Shown: positions 26,991-40,777, numbered from the stretch's first letter. The stretch: 64,000 nucleotides of DNA from Warburgia ugandensis (GCA_035236585.1 CP141136.1:30224449-30288448); one strand, 5' to 3'. Notes: generated by a model from the sequence alone, not told the origin. Program-made: numbers and translations.

Positions 26991-27239
26991 GAATGCTTTA
27001 TTATGGATAAGGTAATTTACATTCATGTGGTTACTACAATTGTTCTAATTGAAACTCAATACATACTTAGCTACTTAGGTTCATATTTTGTTAATTTTTG
27101 CTTTGGAATAACTCTTCTTGTTTGCCTAGTCAGAAAGTATAATAGTTATACAACATATTTAATTCAATTAGCACATTCTTTTGAGCTAGAATCCACAAAA
27201 ATTGTGAAAAATATAAGATTATGATTAGTAAAAAGTGTC

Positions 27240-28770
27240 TTACCTTTCTTAATTCGGAGACACCAATACCATCGAGTACTAGAGTCCTCATGTATCTCAG
27301 CACATAGTACCCACAATCCTAATCAGACTGTTGTCTAGGTATTGTGCAATAAGGAAAATAAAAAGTCAATAAATGCCATTTGTAATATTGTAAGTTTAAT
27401 TAGTTTAAAATAGATTAATTAACTTTTTTAATACCTTGACATTTTTTTAAAAGGATGGTTGCACAATCTCAATGACATTAGCCCATGTTAATTATGTTCT
27501 CCAAATTTAAATTTAAAATGCATTACACATAGATGAATAATTACTTATCTATACATAGTATATGAAAAGATTAAAAGCTTACTTATTTATGATTTCTACA
27601 AGGGCAGGATGAATGTGCGATCCACAAGAATAAAAAAAGAAAGCATATCTACCATGTACATCCAAAATGAGTAGCACCCAATGAGCTCCGTACACAATCA
27701 TATAAATTATAATTAAAGTTTACAATCCTTAAGTATAGAATAAGTTGGCAAGAAAACAAAAAAATAAATTAATTAAAACTTACCTGTTATTGTAGGGAAT
27801 AATTAAGCCTGCCCCTTGGGGCACTAGAAGAACCTTGGTCACATATCATCAATATGCCTCTCTATCTGCTATTGCTCCGTATCTCCACAAATGATGCCGT
27901 GGGTTAAGAAATTGGTAAAGTACACCCTCAACTTAAAAAGGGCTTGCTGAATCATTCATAAAGCTGCATAAAGGAATTATTAATACCTACCATGAAAAAA
28001 TACATATAATGTTAAGTATTTTATAAGAATATATTTACATATACCCCATGAGGAAATAATATGAGGGTGCTTGAGTTAATCCTATTAGCAAACTTGTAAT
28101 AGGTCATCTGCCATAAGTGGCACTTCAATAACATTGGTGAGAACTCCCTTCTTGATCCGTATGGGGTTAGTTGCCCTGCCTTCATTAATGAGTCCGTAGA
28201 GTAACCTTAGGGATCGAGGCGTCTTAGATGGGACTTTCATGCTATCCTTAGACAACTATCATAAAAATTGTAAAGATTCTTAGCCAATTAATATTGATTA
28301 ATTAACACACTTGAATTTATGATGAAAATAAACATAGATATTAGCAACTATTTCATTGGTATGATGACAGCTGATGGTGTAATGACAACCAATCTTGATG
28401 GCACTTTTTGCTATTGATTAACCTCACATACAGTTAATAAATAATTAAATTGAGGTCTTTAGCTAAAAATTGTTATTGAAGAAGGTAGCATGAAAAGATA
28501 TATATATCATAAACTCTAAAGGAATGACAAGTGCCTTCAGCCAAGTGAAATGATATGCAATTGCCTATCCAACATCTACAATATTTTTCATTTTTAAAGG
28601 AAATGGTAGGCTAGCTTATGCATTCATAGCTATGGTAATGGACATGCACTTAGTATGTGGAGGCATACTAATTCCAAGCAAAACAGTTGATTTATGCTCA
28701 TAACATGAACTAACTACGACTATGTTTTGACTATTATCTAAGGCCAATAGGGATTGACCCACCTACAAAT
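27240..28770 (-). pseudogene. CACTA (En/Spm) ORF2 with Ulp1-like C48 peptidase, decayed
   Basis: Minus-strand pieces follow the order of plant CACTA second ORFs. Around 28770-28500 the translation gives GISMPPHTKCMSITIAM and LPFPLKMKNIVDVG with HFTWLKALVIP, equivalent to the usual LPxP...VGxAxxxxVxWP block. At about 28250-28090 there is TPRSLRLLYGLINEGRATN and VIEVPLMADDLLQVC. At about 27700-27590 there is GAHWVLLILDVHGRYAFFF, the Ulp1 histidine strand. At about 27330-27250 there is DCGYYVLRYMRTLVLDG, the region of the Ulp1 catalytic cysteine. Stops and introns separate the blocks. Ulp1 domains cleave SUMO-like modifiers; here the domain belongs to a dead transposon. Confidence 0.75.
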
Positions 28771-29092
28771 CATAAATACATAATACATCATAGAGGTTAA
28801 GATAGGAGAATTGCGGAACAATAAAAAAGTTTTAGTGTCTATGTGTATGAGTCATTGGCTAGAATTTCTCCTTTGAAGGTCGCAGGTTATCCTTCATGAA
28901 CTTCTTTGGTAGGAGAATTGTTGCTAGCAATTGATGGAGGTATAGAGGTGATATGAGAATTAGGTACATGGGAATGAGAAACTATCCTTAAACCTCATTA
29001 GCACAATTGGTTAAATATATCCATTTTTATCTTCTTACACAATTCATTGTAGGTCTCTGAATCTTCCAATGTAGGTACATTGAAAGCATGAT

Positions 29093-29325
29093 GTCTAACA
29101 TTAGCATTTGTTACATGACACTTAATAGTGTTAATTGGGTTTGAATGTGGATGTTGTTCTCTCTAGTTCAAAGTAACGTATGGATAGAAAATTCACATTT
29201 AACATTTATTTATTAGATAAGTCCCCTATTTTGATTGTCATTCAAGACTTTATATGAAGATATAAAGTCTTGAATTGTTTAATAGTTCAGGTATATGAAA
29301 ATAATTGAGAGCTTTGTTAAATATT
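29093..29325. repeat. Dispersed repeat, inverted relative to 62985-63237
   Basis: This block is the reverse complement of 62985-63237 with few differences, including GCATGATGTCTAACATTAGC and AAGTAACGTATGG. It contains a perfect hairpin, ATTCAAGACTTTATAT-GAAG-ATATAAAGTCTTGAAT, at 29240-29275. No terminal inverted repeats or coding capacity were found, and similarity stops at both ends. Confidence 0.85.
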
Positions 29326-30396
29326 GCATCAGATTGAAATTATTAAAACCACTTAATGTGCTTGAATTCCATAAATAGATAGTTCAAGTAAACAAGAATG
29401 CTTTTATTGTGTAAAATAGAATACATATGAGTGTCCAATTAAGTTTGATTATAATCCCCTTTTCTCTCTTTAAATGATTATAATCCTTGTAATTATCTTA
29501 GTTGAATATGAACATCTCTTATGATATTTGAGGCAACTAAACTTTTGATTTAATAGATTTCATGTTGTTATCTTAAGAAAATATATTTGGGATATTTACA
29601 ATGAGTTCTTGAAGCATCTGAAGGGAACACTAAATGGATATGTGGATACAATCAAAGACTTTTAGACATGAAAAAGATGAACTCTCAATTAGGCATTTTA
29701 TGAAACACTAAGTGCGCGAAGAAAACTGAAAAAACTTATCATGCATGGGGATTTTTGTACTTTAGGCTGGGTCACAAAGATCAATACAAACATGATAAAT
29801 CCATACAAGATCGAGCAAACTTTTGAAAAGGAATCACTGATCTAATTTTACCAGTCATAGACCATTTGTAGCAAAAAATCACCTATTTATTTTTCAATTA
29901 TAGATCAGTGTATGTAACAAGGAAGGATGGTTAGAAATTGGATTCCTTCTTTTATAATCTAGATTGACAAAAGAAAATGGTAAAAAAATTTCCAGTCTAT
30001 TCTTTTGACTATCTATTTATGAATAGATAGAGAGTTGAGGTCAAAACCTACTAATCTCCTTTTTCCAACTCCAGTCATAGTGTATAAACTAAAGGAAGGA
30101 TCAATCTTTACAAATCTATCGTCTTAACTAAAGTAAACCTTTGAAATCTTAGACCTTGCTTTCTCCGGTCATGAGTCATTGAATGAAATAAAAAACCTAG
30201 ATGATCCTTCATTTAAGGGGACTAGTGAAGATGCTTTGAGGCCACAGTCACCAAAGAAGAAGATTGGGACATTTTGGAACAAAATCACACAATAATTCAT
30301 TGTATAGATATGCTTCACAGAAATAATTTGGAATGATGATTGCATGCACTAGAAAGAGAGAGTATCATGTTCTCTGTCACTGATGAAAATCATTTC

Positions 30397-30398
<2 letters not shown>

Positions 30399-30484
<86 letters not shown>
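30399..30484. repeat. (GA)n microsatellite
   Basis: About 43 GA units, just beyond the 3' side of the gypsy pol remnant. Confidence 0.95.
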
Positions 30485-30486
<2 letters not shown>

Positions 30487-30632
30487 ATAGGAGGATTATC
30501 AGTTGGTTTGTTTAGCTAGTTTTCCCACTTCACTTAAAAAATTTATCCCCTTTTATGTTTATCTATTAAAGATACAATTTATGATAAAATAATGTATTCT
30601 ACCCACAATCTAAAATAGAGGTACAATTTAAA

Positions 30633-33190
30633 CTAAGTAAGGGTATTTTTCCTTGATTTCATCTTCCCTTCCCTTGTAGCTTCTTCCACTAAATGATGTT
30701 GCCATAACACCTTCACTAACGAAATAAATTTTGTTCCCAAAAGTTGCTTCTTCTGGTCAAGGTTTTGAATTGGTCTTTCTATATATGTCAAATACTCTCT
30801 CACTTGTACTAGCTTAAAATTTAATACAGGAGATGGATCTCCTTCATGCTTTTGGTGCTTTGATACATGAAAAATGTTGTGAATGGTTGACATCTATGGA
30901 GATAAAGCTATCTCATATGCAATATCTCCAATCTTCTCCACAATCTCGAAGGGTGTGATGAGTCTTGGACTCAAATTTTCTTTCTTTCCAAACCTTAAGA
31001 CTCGTTTAATAGGCAACACTTTCAAAAATACTTGATCACCAATCACAAACTCCAATTCTCTTCGTTGAATGTTCGCATAACTCTTTTGTTTACTCTGAGC
31101 ATTTTCATTCATTTATGAATCAACTTGATCTTTTATGTTTTCTATTCAACCAACTATGGACCAAGTATCTTTCCTTCACCTGGTTCTTCTTAACATACTT
31201 GTGACTACACTTCCTTCCATACAAAGCCTCATGTGATTAGCAACAGTTGTTGTATGCAAAGCCCACTAATGGAGAATGATCATTCCAATTACCTTTCAAG
31301 TCCATGACACAAGCCCTTAATATATCCTCAAGTATTTGGATAAAGATTTTTATTGTTTGTCTATTTAAGGATGGGAAGTTGTGCTGAAATTCAAATGTGT
31401 ACTCATCACCTCCTGTAAACCCCTCCAAACTGGAGATATAAATCTTGAATCTTTTTTAGATATTTTAATCACCAATGTTTCCTAAAGTCTTACCACTTCT
31501 CTGATGTATGAGTGTGGCTAAATGGTTTGAAGAGTAAATCATCTTGATGGTGAGGAAATTAGATGACTTGGTTAGCCTATCTATGATGACCCAGATATTA
31601 TCACGATTATTATTGGTCTTTGGTAACCTAGTCACAAAATCCATAGAATGCTCTAAGATTCAACTTTGATATTTTGACACACCAAGTGCATTGATACAAA
31701 TAGTGATACCTCTCTCTTAATGTCGTTCTAGCAAAATCCATTTCTCATATCTTGATACATCTTAGTACTTCCTAAATATACCGTGTACTTAGATCTCTAT
31801 GCTTCATTTAATAATCTGTTGTTTAGATTTACATCATTGGAGACACATAATCTTCCTTTGAATCTTAGAGCATGATTAGAAACTTTGGTTTATTTTCTTG
31901 TCTGACTTCCTTCATTGATACTTGTCAAATGAGCATCAGTAGTCTAGGTCTCTTTAATGTCTTGGACTAAAATTGGTTCAACTGTCAAGTTTGTAAAAAT
32001 CTCTCTAGGGTTTTCATCTCTAACAATCAAATTACAATCCTTAGCTTTATCTAATAATTGTCACCTTCTCATCATCATACATGCTAGAAGTCCAGAAGAC
32101 TTTCTATACAAGGCATCTACTACTATGTTTGCCTTGCATGGATGATAGTGGATCATAAAGTCATCGTGTTTTAAGAAATCCAACCACCTTCTTTGTCATA
32201 TGTTCATGTATTTCTTTGAGAACATGTACTTCAGACTCTTGTGATCCTTATAGACTTTGAACTAGCTTCCATACAAGTAGTGCCTCTATATTTTTAGTGC
32301 AAACACTATTATGAGTAACCCTAAATCATAAGTTGGGTAGTTTTGTATGTACATCTTCAACTGTCTGGATGCATATCCCTTTCTACATCAATACACACCC
32401 CAATCATTTCCTTGTTGCATCACAATAGATAAAAATTGCCTCATTTTCAATAAAAATCATTAAGATTGGTGTTGACATTAGTCAAGTCTTAAACTCATGA
32501 AAGCTTCTCTCACAATCTTTATTCTAAATGAATTTCACATTCTTCAAAGTCAATTTTGTTAAAGGACTAGCAAGTCTAGAGAACCCTTCAACAAACTATT
32601 TGTAATACCCTACCAGGCTTAAGGGAACTTCAAAATTATTTTACATTGGTAGGCCTTCCCCATTTCATCACTACTTCTACCTTAAAAGGATCTACAAAGA
32701 CTCCTTATATAATTATGTAACCCAAATATGTCACTTTCTCCAACCAAAATTTGCACTTATGTAATTTTGCATACTTTTGCTCTCTCAACACGTGTTGAAT
32801 AGTGATGCACATGATCCTCAGGATTCTAAGAATAGAATAAGATGTCATTAATGAAGATGATAACAAACTTGTCTAAAAATGACTTAATGATCCTATTCAT
32901 TAGATCCATGAAAAATGCTAGAGCATTGGTTAACCCAAAACTATTACGATGGTTTCAGGTAATGCCTTATTCTTAATATTGTTCTAGCTATATCTTCATC
33001 TTTGGTCCTGAGCTAATGATAACTTAATCTAAGATCAATTTTGAAAACATTCTTGCTTCTTGTAATTGATCCAACAATCTGTTGATTCTTGATAGTGGTT
33101 ACTTATTCTTTATATTATCTTGATTCAACTACCTATGTCAATACATTAGCCTTATATCTGTCACCAAGTTTCATTTCACTAAAGGTCAAC
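30633..33190 (-). pseudogene. Ty3/gypsy pol remnant (reverse transcriptase, RNase H, integrase)
   Basis: Minus-strand pol blocks in order. From about 33170: an RLxxxxRxLN-like start and KNVFKIDLRLSYH (reverse transcriptase). At about 32950-32830: [16 protein letters not shown] then [10 protein letters not shown], where the catalytic DD box is changed to ND. At about 32300-32100: WRHYLYG and DHKSLKYMFS, then IHYHPCKANIVVDAL (RNase H and tether). At about 31610: IWVIIDRLTKSSNFL (integrase core). 31237-31428: QILEDILRACVMDLKGNW. 30894-31112: QKSYANIQRRELEFVIGDQVFLKV. 30633-30893: TIHNIFHVSKHQKH, the integrase C-terminal region. Many stops and shifts. No LTR pair was found. Confidence 0.88.
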
Positions 33191-33360
33191 TTGATATTCA
33201 CAATTTAGAAGTCTCATCAAATATTAACTATAGGCGTATCCAATTGTCATTTCATGAACCAATTCACACTAAGATTAATTTAGCAGGACTAACTGTTGTT
33301 TTAACCACTAGAGATCTCATCATTCATTATTCTTTTCTAATGTCTTAACATTGTATTTTA

Positions 33361-33580
33361 AAGAAAGTTTTTTCTAATTGTCTTCTTAAGTACATTGTAT
33401 CTTTTAAGATGCTTTTCTCTAACTGTCTTCTTAAGTACATTGTATTTTTTAAGATGGTTTCTTTCTAATTGGTACATTATATTTTTTAGGATGCTTTTCT
33501 CTAACTGTCTTCTTAAGTACATTGTATTTTTTAAGATGGTTTCTTTCTAATTGGTACATTATATTTTTTAAGACTCTGAT
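33361..33580. repeat. 82-bp tandem repeat, CACTA-type subterminal
   Basis: The segment starting GCTTTTCTCTAACTGTCTTC at 33411 recurs at 33493 (82-bp period), with a decayed copy before. Each unit contains two related halves. The motif CTCTAACTGTCTTCTTAA is the reverse complement of AAGAAGACAGTTAGAG at about 43810, in the subterminal array of the plus-strand CACTA. This ties the two arrays to one family in opposite orientation. Confidence 0.75.
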
Positions 33581-33929
33581 GACTTTCTCTTTCCCATAGA
33601 CAATCTAGGAAAAGGAAAAGGAGGGCAAGAGGAGGATAAAAGAAAAGATAATGACAAAGAAGGAGAAGAAGAAAGAAAAGAGAATTTTGGGAAGGGTTTG
33701 AGAACCTATACCCAAAAAATCAATGAGGAAGCCTAAAAATTTGTACCAAAACCCTTGAACATTGAGAAGAGAACAAGAAGGAAAAAATGTGGAGTATCTC
33801 CTTTTGGGAAAAAAATTAGTTTATGTTTGAAATTTTAAGCATGATAAGTCATGCCCTAAATTTGGTGCATACTAGTTGAAATTGGGCATGTAAAGAGCTA
33901 TATGCATTGGACCCTCATATCACTTGAAC

Positions 33930-34680
33930 TTTCAATTCTGCTTCTCCCAAGTAGACCACCCATGAGGGAGGACCAGAATTTTGTTCAAACCTATTTTCAT
34001 AGACACAATTTGAATTCACAAACCCTCTTTTCAAAGCAAAGCACACTAGGAGGTGGGACCTAAATTTTTCACAAATCCTCTTCTCACATGTGGCCCAACA
34101 TGAAGTAGGACACAAATTTTGTACAACCCTCTGTTTGGAAGCAACCACATCATGAGGCACAACTTGAATTTTACATAATCCCTCTATTCAAAAGGCAGGA
34201 CCTAAATTTGGAAAAAACTCTCGTTTCAGAGACCAGCCCTCCATGATGTAGGACTTGGATTTTCTCATTGAAAGTCACTTTTCAAAGGTGCACCCACCAT
34301 GAGATGGACCATGATCTTCCTTGGAATTTCCTCTTCCCTAATAGGACAAGCCATGAGGCAAAGAATCCTAATTCCACACAAACCCTCCTCACAGAAGTGG
34401 GCTTATTAAGATTTAGAACCTAGATTCTTAAAGAAGATCAACTCCACCTAGTAGGTCCATCATGAGGTGGGACCTATATGTTCCTCATTGAAGTTTACTC
34501 CAGTAGACCTATCAAAAGACAATACCATGACCTGGGCATTAGACTCTCTTCCTAGAGTTAGTTCCTCATATTTTCCATTTCACTATGGATCCCACCATGA
34601 GGCAAGACCTTTATTATCTTCACTTTTCACCAAATCAAAGGAAGCACCCTAGATTTGGACTTTTACATGACTTTTTCCCA
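33930..34680. repeat. Degenerate minisatellite, about ten units of 45-70 bp
   Basis: The core CATGAGGTGGGACCTAAATT (variants CATGAGGGAGGACCAGAATT, CATGAAGTAGGACACAAATT, CATGAGGCAAGACCT) recurs at irregular 45-70 bp spacing from about 33960 to 34620. It is usually followed by a pyrimidine-rich AAACCCTCTTTTC-like half. A frame at 33915-34160 is only an effect of the repeat. Confidence 0.7.
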
Positions 34681-34734
34681 AACAAATGGAAATTACCCTA
34701 GGTCTAGGCCTACTTTTTAGTGTTCAATTTTTAA

Positions 34735-34880
34735 TATGTGCTTTTCCACTCTCACTTTTCAACATTGCCTTTCAACACTCACTTTTTAGCTATCACTTTT
34801 CACTACATATTGTTTAGTTTCTGCTTTTGAACACTCACCTTTTGGCATCTACTTTTCAATAGTCACCTTTTAGTATAAAA
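34735..34880. repeat. Short degenerate repeat of CACTTTTC-like motif
   Basis: CACTCACTTTTTAGC and similar words (CACTCTCACTTTTCAAC, ATCACTTTTCACTAC, ACTCACCTTTTGGC) repeat roughly every 15-20 bp. The block continues the low-complexity domain begun by the minisatellite at 33930. Confidence 0.55.
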
Positions 34881-35761
34881 AACGGACTTTGAAAAGTTCT
34901 CCCATGCTTTCTATTTGTGCTTTTCAGCATTTAAGAAGTTTTCAAAGTATTGATGAGAGTATTTGACACTCCATGAGTCAATAATGAAGCTCCTAGAGAG
35001 GGCTTAAATCCCCAGGATCAACGTGTCAAGGCCTGACATAAAATGGTGGACACTCAACAAGGTGGCATTTTATCAATATTGGTTTTCAACCTTAGTCTAA
35101 TCCCTCAACCAAAGAGGGTCATCGATAAACTTCCAATTTCAACATCCACCTAACCATCTCATGCTAAATTTTAATCCCCAATCATGGCATTTCTTCCAAA
35201 GGGAACCACATTTGTATGGACACACCAAGCCAATAGATGAAAAAAAAGCACTAGGTATTACCTTTTTAAGAAGTCTTCTACTCATGGAAAATTGTTTAAA
35301 AGTCACTGTAATTGGGATGTCTACCCCATTATATGCACTTCAGGCTAGAAAGTGATGAATACTCTCCCATTAGGCACCTAAAAATGGTAATAGAATCTTC
35401 CACATAAGAATTGGGGCATGCACTCCAAAGTGACTCATCACATATGAAATTTTATCAATGAAAAACACTAGAAATTAGAATTCCCAAAAAGGAAAGTTCT
35501 AAAAGCACATTGAAGTGCAAGCCCCTATCTCATAAGAGATAGAGTCTGTACACAAATAGGACCAATTACAAACCCATTCCCATCCAAACACTTTCTAAGA
35601 AGGAATCTTTCAAATATTCATGTGTACCAATCAAACTTTCATGCATATGAACCAAAAAATTCATGCTTATGAAGAGACTTCTATGAGAAGCAACCAAATA
35701 CACTTGTTCCACCTTGTTGGCAAGTGGGCCTTATATAAAGACAATTGTAAAGAGGTTAGAT

Positions 35762-35766
<5 letters not shown>

Positions 35767-35838
<72 letters not shown>
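35767..35838. repeat. (GA)n microsatellite
   Basis: About 36 uninterrupted units. A surrounding 100-codon open frame is only read-through of the array. Confidence 0.95.
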
Positions 35839-35839
<1 letters not shown>

Positions 35840-38800
35840 ACAGAGTAGCAATCCTTAAGGAAAGAAGGAGATTATCCTTATTAGGAGACTCCAGTCTTGA
35901 AATTCTCCCCTACATAGAGTAAAAGAGTTGTTCTTCCTTATAGGCACCTGAAGAAAATTCAACATAAAATTTAACATTTTAGAGGAGCAACTTATTGAGT
36001 TCACTGGTTTTTGAGTCTTTTATATCGTTTGTCTTACCTTTTTAGGTATAATTTCTTCCCCCTTTCTCTCATTTAACTTCTTTCATGCTTTCTAGAGTAA
36101 TTTAGTTTCTTAGAATAACAACATATAGAATAGTTTTGTTTTGTTAGGCTAGATTTAATTTACTACTATCCTAGCTAGTTTTATTTTTAAATTAGGTAGG
36201 CTCTAAGGAAAGTGGGAGGAAGAGAGGCAATGCTTCCTCCTTCCCCAAGTATCCTCCATCCTAGCCAAGGTGGCATCCCTTCCCTTCTCAATGGAGGTCC
36301 CCCACTTAATAGGACTAGGTGAGCCCTCATGTATACTTACAAAAATTTTACGTAAATTTGTATAATTCTTTCAAAATCAAACATGCATCCTAGCATTTAA
36401 TGAATTAACCATCATTACTCCCTAATTCAACCCATAATATTTTGATTATCTCATGTAGTAGAGAATAGTCTAACACTGAGTGAGGATGGTTCTTAATCCC
36501 CTCCAATCTCATAATCAAGCACTTATTTAATCTCTAGTATTCAAATTCAAGGTCCCAGGGCATCTTCCTCAAGGGGATGACTCTATATAAATTCAATTGT
36601 AGGGGAGACCCTAACCTTTCAAAGAATTGCCATACATCTGCTAAGGTGGGAAAATGGATCTAATTAGGGTCTACAAGATATACTAAGTATAGCTATAAAT
36701 AGCTTCATATTTGATAATAATTATGGGTAGCTTGAAGGGCCCACCTTTTAAATAGCTTCTTATTGGCAAATAGGTGTTGATATCATTGCGTGTTTATTTG
36801 AAAATGAGTGTGGATGCCTTTTGATTATGCCCAATCTCTATTTCCTCAAGCCTAAGCAAACTCAAGTAATAAACAAATCCTCCCTTAATTTTTAGCTGAG
36901 CAAAGATCCTAGTTCATTTTACACTAGAAATAGTCATAAATGCCAAATATCTGGCTAAATCAATGTAACTCAAGATATCCTCCACAAATGAAGAGATAGG
37001 CCAATTATGCTTCAAATCTCGCTCAATCATGCTACACTAATGAGTAATTGGAATGAGCTAGGAAGATAAATGTGATAAGTGTTTAATTTTGTATAAAAAT
37101 CACCCAATTAATCACCCATGTGTTACAACTTCTAGGGGTAAATTAGGGATTTTAGACCAAAATTCGTAACACATATATTTTTTAACCTAATGAAGAAAAA
37201 GCTGATATTTTATAAGTTCATGGACTAATCCAAGTTAAGTATGTGAATAACATATTTTTTAGGATTTAATTAGAATTTTTTCCTTGAAGGAAGAGAGATT
37301 ATGATCCGAAGGCCGAGAACCATTGAGATGAAATTGAAGATCAAGATAAAAAGATCGAGTCAAAGCTTAAAAGTCATCAATTCAAAGGTCGAGATAAACT
37401 TAGGCAAAGCAATTGATGTAATCAAAGAAGTTAAAGGTGACCAAAGTAGGCCCATGAAGTAAGCCATGCATTCCCACCACCTTTGCATGGAAGCCATGTA
37501 AGCCACCTTTGCCAAATTCAAGCCATGAACAAGGGGACGATCTAATGAATTCAAGCCACTCAAGACAAGGGATGGAGCCATGAAGCCAAGCTAAGAGACC
37601 CATTTAAGTTAGCTGTGAAGCCTAGCCAATCGAACTATCAAAGCCATTAAGCTAAGCTAAATGAAGGGCTAGGATTAGAGAACAATCAAGAGGATTATTC
37701 ATGAGATTTTTAAGGGCTATTTTGAATATAATTAAGGAAAAATTCATTAGGATAAGTTGGCATGTGGACCAATAGGATGAGACCCTTCTATTTTTGATGT
37801 TTTTCCCACCTTTTTATCACTTTTCACCTCATCATAAAGTAGCACCACGAATTTGACTTTCCATTCAAGAGTCCTACCATTCCAAGACTCCTACACCTTC
37901 TTAAACTCACATCCCAACCACCCAACCAATATCCACCTCTTAGGAAATCCCTTAGCCAATAAAAAATTTCCATCTCCCCTCTATTTCCTAAGTTTTTCCC
38001 ACACATAACTTTCCTCCTGCTATCCTCTCACCTTATTTTCTTTTCCCTCTCTCATTCCTACCTCAACCAACCACCAATTTCCTATTTTTAAGGGCATTCC
38101 AAGATTTTTTGAAGGACAAGATGTCGCTTCCTAAAATGGTGGTGTCTCCCACCTACTCCACTTCCGAAAGGGCAGCCACCCTCTCACCTTGTTTCTTCTT
38201 TTGAAACCATAGCTTCTCACTTATCTTAGCCATCCAAAATTGCATGTTTTCATCCCCACCACATCTTATTTTTAGGCCACCCTAGAAAATATAGGAGAAA
38301 TGTATAAAAGACCCACAAAAATCAAAAGTTAGGGGCATCTTTCCAAGGAAGGAAAAGGACTCATCCTTCACTTTCGAGGAGGGTGTCCTCTTCCTCCAGT
38401 TCTTTTCCTCTTTATTTTTCTTTGAATTTTAATCCCTTTGGGTAGCTGCTATTCTCTTCCAAGGTGTGTTGTTACTTCCTTAAGTGTTCAACCCTAGGCC
38501 TTGGGTGTTGATTCTTCCCTGATGGTTGGTCAGTCTCCTTGCTTCTCTTTGCTTGATAGTATCTCAAAAGCCTTTTCATTTCTATTCTTCAATTCAACAT
38601 TCTATAAATAACTCAAATTTCCCACAAAGAAAGCATGAGCCATTGGAAAATTGGGTCAGTTTGATTCCCTTCTTTACTAATTAATTTGATGAGTACCTTT
38701 TATATGGAAGAATGAAGAAGTAATGGAATTGGTTGCTGAATCCACTTCACTTTTTATGGTTATCAATGGCTTGGATTCAAATATTAGCTTTTCATATACA

Positions 38801-40775
38801 GAAAGTGTCCTAATTTTGGGATCTTTATTTGTCTATAGGAAGAATTGCCATGTGTTTCATCTTAGAGTGCTACTTGTGATGCATTTGAGATAAGAAGATT
38901 CACAGCCTAAGTTTTGTATTGAAGAGCTAGGAAAGAGATTGTGTCTAAATAGAAAACTTCAAACTTTTTTGCCTCCAAAATCTAACATGTGAAAATGGTA
39001 TATGATGTCCTTTGTATTCTGAAAATCAAGAAATGCTTATTTATATGTAATTATATATATATATATATATATAATCATTTTAGAATTTTTCTCCATTAAG
39101 GGGTACTCCCCATCTATGGGTAGGCCATAGAATCTTAGAGTGACTAACTAATCATGCATAAAAGAATTATATTCAGAGTTATGTAAGATGAGAAGAGGTC
39201 GGAGGTACCATGCTTATTTGATATATGTGATTAGTAAAAATAAAAAATAAAAAATCTCTCGATAATCTTGGGATTAAACTATAAGCTTGTGTCACATCAA
39301 AAATAGAAGGAACCATGTTAAATGCAAGAAAATATTATTTGAATGCATAAAAACTATAGATCTAAAACATAAAATCAAGAAAAGGAAATCAAGTGGGTTT
39401 CAAGCAAGTTTTAGGAGAATGCACTATTGTGGAATATACATGAAGTGATATATGATCTTAATATCAAGATAAAAATCCTCGGATAATGTAGATATGAAGA
39501 AGGGCATCTACGTGTGCAAAGCTGGATCTAGATCATAAATCATTATATATGCAATCTAGATCCTACAAAATCTTATTTCAATATACTTAGGGAGATTTTC
39601 CTTGTAACACATCAATGAAATATTTCATATCAAGGTGTGTAATATCTATAGCTAAACTTGATTCATGCAAAACACCTTGAAATCATGAGATCTACAAGAA
39701 ATATGAATGAAGAACTAAACATAGATTGTTTTCATGAGAAGCATTTGAACATACTAGTTAGATCACTAATATGGAATCCAATCTTGCATTACTCGACCAA
39801 AAGCTACATCATATGGATATATGACCTATAAATTGAATAACACAATGAAATATAAACTAGACACATCTCTATAGATGAAATTCCTATATTTGAATCATAT
39901 GAGCAATTTATGACAAAATATCCATGAGAAAGTGATAAGGGAGCTAGAGATGAGCTCTTGCCCCTAGATTTAAAAAATATACAAATAATTACATCTTAGA
40001 AAGAGCAAACCTATAATTATTTAAAACTCTAGTCATAAAAATGAAGAGTAGAGCTAGAAATACAAAAATACAATGACTACATCTAGCAATATTAATGTGA
40101 ATTCACTCAAAGAATTCAAAAGGCTACTCAAATATGAGTTAATCTAAGCACAATTAAAATACTAAAATTAGCTAGAGACTATATAGATCCAAGTCTAGTC
40201 TAGAAAATGAAAACAATGTGCATTATGAAAAAAAAAACTAAATAAAAAATAAAAAATAACTAGAGAAAGACCAAAAAAGAACTGTAACAAGTGTGGAACA
40301 GAAATGCAAGTCCATTAACTTCTAAGCAAGAAAGAAATGCAATTGTAGAAGGATACATCTCTATAGATTTGAACAAATCGCTGCACTCATGCTGCTCAAA
40401 CTCTCAATTAGATGAGAATGATGAACTCTCAATTCAAAGAGCTCCAATCAATGAACAAACACCAAATAGAAAATCTTCTTCTTACTTCTTGTTTCTAGAT
40501 GCAATATTCATGGTTATTTACTGACTCTATGACTAGGAATTTGGAGAGATTTGATCTATGTAAGACTAAACAATCTTAGTAATTTTTTACCATTTTGATA
40601 ATTGTTTTTAAGAAGTCTACAAGACAAAAAGTTTAAACAGACTTATCTTACGTTGCATATTAGTTTAGAAAATCTTTAATGAGTTAATGCATAAAGCAAG
40701 AATGTTAAGTTATGTAAAAACATAAGTTGGAAAAACTACTTCAAACCAATAAGTTATATGGAACAAAAGTAAGCT

Positions 40776-40777
<2 letters not shown>
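35839..40777. other. Gene-free repetitive spacer
   Basis: No coding exon or transposase motif was recognised. The part at 37100-38700 is a mix of GCCATGAAGCC-type repeats and pyrimidine-rich sequence that looks like decayed LTR or untranslated retroelement DNA, but no paired LTR could be shown. A short (TA)n tract lies at about 39052-39073. Confidence 0.5.
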
